From assembly GCA_003024985.2 (NCBI GenBank), contig PXIH01S0015280.1: a stretch of 11,552 nucleotides of DNA, one strand, 5' to 3'. Below, one piece after another: positions 1 through 7,061 of this stretch. Under the pieces are notes generated by a model that made no database searches, was not told the DNA's origin, and saw nothing but the letters and a program-made list of their open reading frames with translations. The DNA is from Euperipatoides rowelli (taxonomy: Eukaryota > Onychophora > Udeonychophora > Euonychophora > Peripatopsidae). Every line of letters starts with the position of its first letter. Position 1 is the stretch's first letter. The translations under genes and the position numbers were made by a program.

Positions 1-499
1 CAACAATGACCTCTAGCTAACCACAGAGGTCAAATAAAATTTCCCTCCACATCTAAATATAAACATTATGTTATATACTAGCTATGACAAACATTTCATA
101 CACTTTGTCAAAAAATGCACAATTCTGTAAAAATACTCTGTTAGGCAGCTGCACTACTGATAACATTTTGCTCTTATTCTTTCACAAATGGTTTGTTTTT
201 AAGAAAATTTTCTAACATGTAATGTCACAGCTTCTCTGATCTGCCGATAATAAGCACTTCATAGTTATCATAGTAAAATAACATCCTTAAAAATTAGGAA
301 ATCCAAAATGAAATGACAACAGCCCATTTATAGTGATTAGAATAATAACCATAATGAAAGTTAATGGTTAAAATCTACAAAAAGACAATCGTTTATGGTA
401 AGATTCCATCCAAAGTAATAATTCTTGACCTTAATGTTTTTAATCCAATAGTAACTAATTATAAAATAAAATAAACTATAAAGTTCTAATTCAATATAG
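1..499. other. AT-rich unique DNA, no gene seen
   Basis: No reading frame of useful length, RNA gene or repeat array is visible. The only local structure is a perfect 8-bp inverted repeat at 7-14 and 25-32 (TGACCTCT / AGAGGTCA) around a 10-nt loop. The tract ends at the target-site duplication of the hAT-like element. Confidence 0.6.
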
Positions 500-507
500 G
501 TCTAAGC
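500..507. repeat. Left 8-bp target-site duplication of the hAT-like element
   Basis: GTCTAAGC directly precedes the left terminus. It matches the right copy at 1918-1925 at 7 of 8 positions. Confidence 0.75.
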
Positions 508-1917
508 AAGGGATCTGCAACCTGCGGCAACGGAGCCACATTCGGCTCTTTCAACAAATTTTGTGGCTCTTTGAAAATTGGCAGAAGGTTTTTATATTTT
601 ATTATAAACATTTCAAAAAATGAACAAGTTTAATCAAAATATTTTTGTTTTTTTTTGTAAAAGGCTTTTTTTTATTCCACTCAGAACGCCCGCCTCATGC
701 CTATACTATACATGTGCTGTACTGTTGTTTAGTGCGAGTCGCCCAGTTCAGCTCATGCAATGGGGCTCCCCGGTTATTCTAGTACACTGTACCTGAGTTA
801 CTTTATATCATTTCAGTTCTGGCTCTTCCATGTTTCTGTATTTTCATTTTTTTTTCTGCAGATTTGGCTCTTTGTCACCGGATGGTTGCTGAGTTGGCTC
901 TTTGTCATCGAATGCTTGCAGATTTGTCTTTTTGTCACCGAATGGTTGCAGATTTGAATATTTGTCACCGAATTGTTGCAGATTTGGCTCTTTGTCACCG
1001 AATGGTTGCTGATTTATATCTTTGTCACCGAATGGTTGCAGATTTGGCTCTTTGTCACCATATTATTGCAAATTTGGCGCGTTGTCACCGAATGGTTGCA
1101 GATTTGGCTCTTTGTCACAGAATGGTTGCTGATTTGGATCTTTGTCACTGAATGGTTGCAGGTTTGGCTTTTTGTTACTGAATGGTTGCAGACTTGGCTT
1201 TTTGTCACCAAATGGTTGCAGATTTGTATATTTGTCACAAAATGGTTGCATATTTGGCTCTTTGTAACCGAATGGTTGCTGATTTGGCTCTTTGTCACCG
1301 AATGGTTGCAGATTTGGCTTTTTGTCACCGAATGGTTGCAGATTTGGCTCTGTGTCACCGAATGGTTGCAGATTTGGCTCTGTGTCACCGAATGGTTGCA
1401 AATTGGGCATTTTGTCACCGAATGGTTGCAGATTTGTATATTTGTCACCAAATGGTTGCTTATTTGGCTCTTTGTCACCAAATGGTTGCATATTTGGCTC
1501 TTTGTCACCGAATGGTTGCATATTTGGCTCGTTGTCACTGAATGATTGCAGATTTGGCTCTTTGTCACCGAATGGTTGCTGATTTGGCTCTTTGTCACTG
1601 AATGGTTGCAGATTTGGCTTTTTGTCACCGAATGGTTGCAGATTTGGATATTTGTCACCGAATTGTTGCAGATTTGGCTCTGTGTCACCAAATGGTTGCA
1701 AATTGGGCATTTTGTCACCGAATGGTTGCAGATTTGGCTTGTTGTCACTGAATGATTGCAGATTTGGCTCTTTGTCACCGAATGGTTGTTGATTTGGCTC
1801 TTTGTCACCAAATGGTTGCATATTTGGCTTTTGTCACCGATTGGTTGCAGATTTGGATATTTGTCACCGAATGGTTGCAGATTTGGATATTTGTCACTGA
1901 ATGGTTGATAACCCCTG
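508..1917 (+). mobile_element. Non-autonomous hAT-like transposon with a large internal tandem array
   Basis: The left end reads AAGGGATCTGCAACC (508-522) and the right end GGTTGATAACCCCTG (1903-1917). Both resemble the hAT-type terminus CAGGGGTCTGCAACC, and the two ends match each other at about 10 of 15 positions in inverted orientation. They are flanked by an 8-bp duplication with one mismatch: GTCTAAGC at 500-507 and GTCTAATC at 1918-1925. Eight-base duplications are the hallmark of hAT transposition. The left subterminal region (531-580) carries GGCTCTTT motifs, and 683-770 is locally GC-richer than its surroundings. No transposase frame exists, so any movement would need a transposase supplied elsewhere. 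From 861 to the right end the element is a 30-bp tandem array. Mismatches in the ends and duplication mark it as an old copy. The hAT assignment rests on ends plus duplication, not on a transposase. Confidence 0.8.
861..1909 (+). repeat. 30-bp tandem array (about 35 units) inside the hAT-like element
   Basis: The unit begins GATTT and continues GGCTCTTTGTCACCGAATGG then TTGCA. Units start at 861, 891, 921 and so on, with an exact 30-bp step through 1821, which is 32 consecutive full-length units with no indel. A one-base deletion in the 1821 unit shifts the last two to 1850 and 1880. Divergence is by point substitutions (GGCTC/GGATA/GTATA, CACCG/CACTG/CACCA, TTGCA/TTGCT). The last unit runs straight into the element's right terminus, so each unit is a copy of the 3' subterminal and inner terminal sequence: GGTTGCAGA in the units equals the inner part of the inverted repeat. 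The period is a multiple of three, so several frames on both strands stay open (ten-residue repeats such as LFVTEWLQIW on plus and NHSVTKSQIC on minus). The plus frame is broken by TGG-to-TGA changes near 955, 1543 and 1753. These frames are not called genes. Confidence 0.92.
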
Positions 1918-1925
1918 GTCTAATC
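1918..1925. repeat. Right 8-bp target-site duplication of the hAT-like element
   Basis: GTCTAATC directly follows the terminal CCCCTG. It pairs with GTCTAAGC at 500-507. Confidence 0.75.
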
Positions 1926-4798
1926 TAAAGATCCTGTACTACGAATATCTTTATCTCATTGAAAAATATTACATTTTTAAAAAAATATAATAGTGCATGC
2001 TTATTTATCCCACTTGAATATTCATGATTGACAACCACTGTGGGCCTTGAGTCATCATATGCTTATTTAAGATGAAGCATTAAACTAAAATGTCATCTGT
2101 TTTTTGTATGTTGTTTAAAAAACCTACAACAAATGACTCTAATCTGCTTCAGAAACTTTCACATTTTTGTTTTGTTCATGGTGTATTTTTAAACTTGAAT
2201 TTAATAATGTTTTTACAATATTTACTTTTGCTTTCTGGAATTATGATTAAAGTTGGGATGGCCGAGTGCAGGTTATATATCTCTGTGTGGCAAAATGTAA
2301 AAAGTTATAAAAAGTCTGACGAATCAAGTTTGGCGATCGAGTAATAGTATGACCAAGTTTTTTTTATTAAAAATTTATCTTATATTGATTGTTTTTGTAA
2401 ATTTGTTGTATTTATATGAATGCAATAAATAAATTTAAAAAAAGGATGAAATTCTTTAAAAAAAATGCAAATTTATTTTTTCATTCATCCATAACTCTTA
2501 AAAGCCGCAAACGTTTATGTGAAAAATGATTTGTATCATTTTGATAATATAACCATATGATTTATTTCATTTTATAGAAAGTCTTACTGATTGTCATCCG
2601 CATAAGATAATACTTCAGATATTCAACTTTGTAAAGTCAGAAATATGTAAATTAAACAACACTGTCAATAATTGCTGTCCATTGTAGAAGTGAAATTAAT
2701 TTGTAGCTAACTGTTTAAAATTAAAATTTTAAACATATTACAGAAATTATTAAACACAAGTAGAAAAAAGCCAACCAGNGACTACAAATAAGTTTTAAAA
2801 TGTATCTCAGGGAGTTTCTAGAATAATTGGAGCACAAAGTTTTCTATACAGTTGGCCAGCAAACTTAGGTGTTCCTTTTGCTCTAAATTTTCAAAAATTG
2901 ATCCTCAGGTCGTGTAAGGTTGTATGGATCACAAAATAGCATATGTTGGATTTTTTTTAGCAGGACTTTCAAGAAAGTCAAACATCATTGTGCTAGAATG
3001 AATGGTTGAGGAGGAGTATCAAACCTTACCATTATACATACATTTCTACTATTTTATTATATATATTAACTTTGCATTGTAAAATATATTGATAAAAAAA
3101 TCTCTAATAGGGTGACCATACAAGAGGGAGAAAAGAGAAGTATACTGTATATAATTTTATTATAAATTAAAAAAAAAGTGAAAAATATTAAAATTAGCTT
3201 TTGTAAAAAGGAAGTTGGGGGTTTGTAAATATCCAGAATTTGTTGTCCATGGTAACAAATAAAAATAAATAAATAATAATTAAGATGCAACATGAATATT
3301 TTTTTTTTTATATCTCAGAGGTGAATAAACATAAGCTAGGGATTTAAGTGTTAATTAGGATTAGAAATCTTTGTTTGAACACAATTTTGTGTGATCAATA
3401 AATAAGAAAGAATGGGCATTGTTAAATATATATTAAAAACCTTATATCCAGACATATTAATTGTGTATAGTCTTTGTCTTATTAATAAAAATTATTTTAA
3501 ACACACTAAGACTAATGTTATTTATGTTATTTCTTGTATCAGGGGAAAATATATTGGTTGTACCATGAGAATCCTTCATTCAGAATGAGAGAACATATTA
3601 GAAATAAAAAAATCTGCTATTAATCAGCATATTTATAATAATCCTAATCACAAACTTTTAATTGCTGAGGTTTTATTATTAAAATGTTGAGACCAAACAT
3701 CAGTCTAGATGCTGGATTGTCCTTGATAATTGATAAATTATAAATTATTATCCATTAGTCATGGAATTTTTCCTTTTTCTGATTTGTGATTTTACCTAGT
3801 AAAATTTGAATTGTTTATTTTGATATGTTTTGAATCAATTTTAAATATTTTTTCTTACTATTGAAGAGGTAAATATTGCATTTAATTAGCTCTTATAAAT
3901 TAACTTATTTTTAATATTTTAAATGTTTTTGCTATCTTAATTAGTATTTTTTTTTTATGTAATCATTTTATTTCCAGATGCTTGATAATTATATATTATC
4001 AATTATAATTAGAGGAAATGTTTATTTTTTAATTTTTTTAAAAAATCCTGAAAACGTTAACAATAATATATTTTTCATATATTTGTAAGAATAAATCGCT
4101 CATTAAATAAAAAAAATACAATTTTAATCTTATAAAGAAGATTTCATTTGTTTATGTATAGTCTATTATATAAAACATAATATACACCATATACTTTATA
4201 AAAGTTATCCTATCAATTCAATTTGGATCTTATATAAATTCATAACAATGTTAAAGAGTGAACTCTATGTAAGAGCCAACTATTAAACACAGAACACAAT
4301 AATTTTTAGGGGTGGGGTTTTAATTTTTCTTTTATAATTGACTTCAATTTTATATCAAATCGAGTGATTGAAGATTATTAAAACTGACTTCCATTTTTAT
4401 GTTTTAGAAATTAGAGATTTATTGAAATTGAAGACAAATCTACATCAATATCATTTATATTGTTACTTTTCAGATTTATTCTGATTTTAAAAAAAAAGTT
4501 GAAGCATCCTATTTAAATGCAAATGTAAACTAAACAACTTTCAATAAAATAAATGAATAAACCTTATCACGTTTTCAACATTTGTAATTAATAAAAAATA
4601 TATATTCTCAAAGAATTCAACCTTTTCTAAACAGCACGAAGCTTTTGTGAATGCTGAAGATAAAAAGCTATCAAATCAAATCAATTTTTATTTACTTTGT
4701 AGAAATAGTTTTAATAATATGATTTTAAATCAAAGAATTGAATGTTCAATCTAGAGTAAGATTTCCATATTTTTGAATTCACAATACGGGACACTTAA
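1926..4798. other. AT-rich intergenic or intronic DNA, no supported gene
   Basis: Unique, strongly A/T-biased sequence with many homopolymer runs. A short frame at 2090-2344 on plus encodes 84 residues with a more polar last third. It is followed about 80 bases later by AATAAA motifs (near 2421-2433) and an A-run, so 2255-2445 could be the tail of a transcript, but there is no homology to rest on. A hydrophobic 75-residue minus frame at 3066-3293 looks like a composition artefact (T-rich codons). A perfect inverted repeat TTGATAAT / ATTATCAA lies at 3982-3989 and 3995-4002. An undetermined base sits at 2779. Confidence 0.55.
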
Positions 4799-4826
4799 TT
4801 TTTTTTTTTTGGTGGGGGGGGGGGGG
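4799..4826. repeat. Adjacent T12 and G13 homopolymer tracts
   Basis: T12 at 4799-4810 is followed by GGT and then G13 at 4814-4826. On the minus strand this reads C13, ACC, A12 and lies about 40-65 bases past an AATAAA motif (4864-4869). It could be the A-tail of an old minus-strand retrocopy, or just unstable homopolymers. Exact run lengths are assembly-sensitive. Confidence 0.6.
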
Positions 4827-4879
4827 AAGGTGTGCTCGAGTGTTATTTCAATTCATAAGCTTTTTTATTGTTCAAATGT

Positions 4880-5028
4880 TTATTTGAAATAATTAGTAAG
4901 CCCTTTTTTGTGGCTGTTCAAAATTTTAAGTAGACATGATAATTCACCTATTGTTGGTTCTTGCTGCTTGCGGAAATGTGCGCGTATTTCATGTTCTTCG
5001 GCATAACACAAAATACAGGACTTAATAT
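4880..5028 (-). CDS. Possible terminal exon or exon relic, unknown product (partial)
   Basis: On the minus strand a pyrimidine-rich tract ending TTTTTCTTTAG (AG at 5030-5029) is followed by about 48 open codons ending in TAA at 4882-4880. An AATAAA motif follows about ten bases after the stop (4864-4869) and another overlaps the stop. The peptide is mixed polar and charged and protein-like, unlike the surrounding AT-rich noise. It contains SCILCYAEEHEIRAHFRK near its start, with a CxxC and two histidines, and ends KKGLTNYFK. Local GC is higher (4965-5005), as often seen in exons. I do not recognise the family. The frame stays open upstream through the 30-bp array, but that part is retroposon sequence, so the exon would begin at the acceptor in phase 1. 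No upstream exon is identifiable in the window. It could equally be a fragment of an old retrocopy, given the A12 on the same strand at 4810-4799. Confidence 0.3.
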
Positions 5029-5155
5029 CTAAAGAAAAAGTAGCAAACCAGCCAAGGGGTAGTGGCACAGAGGGTTGAGGGTCAAGGGGCAGTGGCACAG
5101 AGGATTGAGGGTCAAGGGGCAGTGGCACAGAGGGTTGAGGGTCAAGGGGCAGTGG

Positions 5156-5156
5156 N
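5156..5156. other. Undetermined base in the 30-bp array, probable assembly join
   Basis: The N replaces roughly half a repeat unit: AGTGG is followed directly by GTCAAGG, so the CACAGAGGGTTGAGG part is absent. This fits a collapsed or joined repeat, so the true copy number is unknown. Confidence 0.7.
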
Positions 5157-5320
5157 GTCAAGGGGCAGTGGCACATAGGGTTGAGGGTCAAGGGACAGTG
5201 GCACAGAGGGTTGAGGGTCAAGGGGCAGTGGCACAAAGGGTTGAGGGTCAAGGGGCAGTGGCACAGAGGGTTGAGGGTCAAGGGGCAGAGTGGCGCAGAG
5301 GGTTGAGGGTCAAAGGGCAG

Positions 5321-5332
5321 TGGCACAGAGGG
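5321..5332 (+). promoter_or_regulatory. Pol III A-box-like motif (last of about ten copies)
   Basis: TGGCACAGAGGG fits the A-box consensus TRGCNNAGYNGG at all but the Y position. The same motif recurs every 30 bp through the array. It is called from sequence match only. The partner B-box-like motif lies about 60 bases downstream, somewhat more than the usual tRNA spacing. Confidence 0.4.
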
Positions 5333-5380
5333 TTGAGCTGCACTGCTTCGTATTCTTGGTGAGAGCCAAGCTAGTGACAA

Positions 5381-5392
5381 GGGTTCGTGGCT
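5381..5392 (+). promoter_or_regulatory. Degenerate Pol III B-box-like motif
   Basis: GGTTCGTGGCT matches the first six bases of the B-box consensus GGTTCGANTCC exactly and the remainder poorly. Its position downstream of the A-box-like motif supports a tRNA-derived head. Alone it would be weak. Confidence 0.35.
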
Positions 5393-5738
5393 TGCGCTAT
5401 CCGACCCCAAAATACTACTCCCAATTGCCTTCCTTTGTGAATGGCAGGGAGTAGGGAGTTATATTCAACCAGCCGGAATGACTCTTGGACTTTGCTATCT
5501 GAAGATATAAATTTATAAAGATAAGAAATACGAGCTAAAATTACATCTGAACCTTTGGATGGAACGTCCAATCATCAGATTAGTAATAACATGTAAATAT
5601 TGTAAATATATATGTGTGTGTATTGTCTGTATGTCTGTGTGTAAACAGTGTAAATAGTTTTTCGTCGAGACGATTTGCCTCAGCCGTCAGGTGGGTGTTG
5701 GCGAAAACCAAGCCAAAAAAAAAAAAGTAGGAACCCAG

Positions 5739-6068
5739 TAAAAGGCTCAACATTTTCAAGCTTTTATATCCCTTCACACACTTTCATAAACAAGGGAAAG
5801 AAAATGTGGCATTCCCTTGCCCCCACCTCGCTCCTAAATACGTTAAAACATACCAAAGTTTTTAAAATTTAAAAATATATTAATAGTTTGTTTATACAGA
5901 AAGTTATTAAAAAGTGCATCATAAGATATCTTTTTAAATACATTTTTTATTTAGTAAAATCTTATTCAATAAAATTTCAAGTGCTAACACAGTTGAGGGG
6001 GTACTCAGTTCTGTCAATTATTTTCAACATTAAATTTGGATTTCAGGTAATGATGGGGTTTATCATTC
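5739..6068. other. Unique AT-rich DNA between the retroposon and the MITE, no gene seen
   Basis: A pyrimidine-rich, GC-richer patch lies at 5805-5835 (CCCTTGCCCCCACCTCGCTCC). The plus-strand frame at 5888-6079 encodes a hydrophobic, low-complexity 63-residue peptide of the kind expected from T-rich sequence and is not called. Confidence 0.5.
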
Positions 6069-6076
6069 TTTTCAGC

Positions 6077-6360
6077 TAGGTAGCTCTCAAACAATCACTC
6101 ACTAGAGTTTATTCACAATGACTCATTCCAAATGAGTCATTTATTATGATATATTTCATTGTGCATGAGCTGTGTATTTATGTAACTTTCACTTTGTATT
6201 TCAATATTATTATTATATATATTTCTTATATCAGTAATTTATATGGATCTTTTGCTAATGGCGGTATCAACAAATAACTCATTCTCATGAGCTGTGAGTG
6301 AGAACTCATATTCATGAGTCGTTCTAAATGAACTTCTAACTCATGAACAACCTATCACTA
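6077..6360. mobile_element. Small hAT-like MITE (284 bp)
   Basis: The right end reads CCTATCACTA; its complement TAGTGATAGG resembles the common hAT terminus CAGTGATGGG. The left end TAGGTAGCTCTC is weaker. Flanks are TTTTCAGC (6069-6076) and GTTTCAGC (6361-6368), matching at 7 of 8; TTTCAGCT is shared exactly if the boundary is shifted by one. The interior is packed with TGAGTCA, ACTCAT and ATGAG motifs in both orientations, including a near-perfect palindrome at 6117-6141. An 11-bp direct repeat CATGAGCTGTG lies at 6164-6174 and 6286-6296. No coding capacity exists. The weak left terminus makes the exact left boundary uncertain. Confidence 0.5.
6117..6141. repeat. Palindrome with paired AP-1-type sites
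   Basis: Arms of 11 bp (6117-6127 AATGACTCATT and 6131-6141 AATGAGTCATT) pair perfectly around CCA. Each arm contains the AP-1/TRE core TGACTCA or its complement TGAGTCA. It lies in the left subterminal region of the MITE. Confidence 0.8.
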
Positions 6361-6368
6361 GTTTCAGC

Positions 6369-7061
6369 TTCGGTAATTATTTTAACAAAATATCATTTTT
6401 CATATTTTTATAGTCTAATTTTCAAACACAATCCTTAACCTTCATCCAGTTAAGTGAATAATAATTTTATTCCAAAACTAATACAAATATCCTAATTAAA
6501 AGAACTGAATGAATAAAGGTGAGCCTTCCATGTTTACAATTATTTTATGGTGAAACTTCAAATCAACTCTGAGTCATTTCATTTATTCACTCATTTGGGC
6601 TAGGGTTGGGGCATAATTATTAATTCACTTTATTGGATTAGGGTCAGTTTTGGTTTGAAGGTTAAACTAAAAAAATCTTTTGTAAATTTGGTATAAGAAT
6701 CAATGCTAATACCCAATTTAACTTTACAAGCAAAACATTGATTAATGAAATAATTAACATTAAAACAGTATACTATTTAAAAAAAAAATATTGACACAAG
6801 TTTTCTTTAGTAGTACCCAGTAAATACCTAAGTGTCCAATTGCAATAGACATACCATACATTATTAAGAATATTATAAATATTCTTAATAACTATTAATG
6901 TGAAATCTGAGTTTACCATAATTTCATAAAGTACATAAACCTAGAAGATAGTGCACGATGGCAGAACAGTCAAAGAAAATGAAATTCTCAAAAAAACTGC
7001 CAGAGTAAAATTTGATGAAAGATTTCACTTTACTCATAATTTCATTGCACACTGGATTACC
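6369..7061. other. AT-rich unique DNA, no gene seen
   Basis: No coding or RNA feature is supported. A GC-richer patch with AGGGTTGGGG and TTAGGG (6600-6650) is too short and irregular to be telomeric. A perfect 14-bp inverted repeat lies at 6861-6891. The plus frame at 6951-7181 and the minus frame at 6924-7238 are mostly products of the 21-bp array that begins at 7062. Confidence 0.5.
6861..6891. repeat. Perfect 14-bp inverted repeat, 3-nt loop
   Basis: TTATTAAGAATATT (6861-6874) pairs with AATATTCTTAATAA (6878-6891) around ATA. All 14 positions match. The arms are AT-rich, so a cruciform or hairpin is possible but weak. Confidence 0.9.

Larger units (their letters stand above)
5054..5337 (+). 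repeat. 30-bp tandem array, about ten units, in the retroposon head
   Basis: The unit contains AAGGGGC, then AGTGGCACAGAGGGTTGAGG, then GTC. About ten units are visible. Most differ by zero or one base, so the array is young or homogenised. Unit 9 has two extra bases (AG, near 5288-5290) and a CAC-to-CGC change. The fourth unit is cut short at an undetermined base (5156). The last unit continues without a break into the unique body. Apparent long frames on both strands across the array come from the multiple-of-three period. Confidence 0.92.
5052..5726 (+). mobile_element. tRNA-headed SINE-like retroposon with amplified head and A-tail
   Basis: The unit ends in A12 (5715-5726) and is flanked by imperfect 17-bp direct repeats, AAAAAGTAGCAAACCAG at 5035-5051 and AAAAAGTAGGAACCCAG at 5722-5738 (15 of 17 identical, sharing A residues with the tail). 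That is the signature of target-primed reverse transcription. The head carries a Pol III A-box-like motif repeated about ten times, then a weaker B-box-like GGGTTCGTGGC near 5381-5391. GGGGT at 5056-5060 can pair with ACCCC at 5404-5408, like an acceptor stem. The body (5410-5655) is non-coding and includes a TG-rich stretch (5608-5643). The last 55 bases before the tail are GC-richer and can fold (GTTTTTCG at 5657-5664 with CGAAAAC at 5702-5708), like a LINE-derived 3' tail. I cannot name the SINE family. It lies antisense to the possible exon at 4880-5028 and just upstream of its acceptor. Confidence 0.7.

Noticed and set aside
7-32. Everted AGGTCA half-sites (nuclear-receptor-type element)
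   Set aside because: The spacing of the half-sites is unusual for such elements, and an 8-bp inverted repeat is weak evidence alone.
1014-1821. Two overlapping minus-strand frames of 252-265 residues and a 190-residue plus frame
   Set aside because: All are readings of the 30-bp array. A period divisible by three keeps several frames open; units differ by many non-synonymous changes, and stops appear where TGG becomes TGA.
2255-2335. Possible tRNA-Leu/Ser-like sequence (GATGGCCGAGTGC resembles an A-box)
   Set aside because: No B-box match or acceptor-stem pairing is found downstream; a single A-box-like match is not enough.
3066-3293. Hydrophobic 75-residue minus frame resembling a membrane protein
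   Set aside because: T-rich codons in AT-rich DNA give Phe/Ile/Leu-rich peptides by chance; no start context or homology is visible.
4880-5410. 176-residue minus-strand frame rich in proline and leucine (SVPLPLDPQ-type repeats)
   Set aside because: Most of it is the retroposon's 30-bp array read backwards, and it crosses an undetermined base. Only the last 48 codons look protein-like.
5580-5777. 65-residue minus frame beginning MKGYKSLKMLSLLLGSYFFFF, signal-peptide-like
   Set aside because: The F run is the retroposon A-tail read backwards, and the frame spans the insertion boundary, so it is a chimera of flank and element.
6595-6650. Telomere-like repeats (AGGGTT, TTAGGG)
   Set aside because: Only two or three isolated matches, with no regular tandem run.
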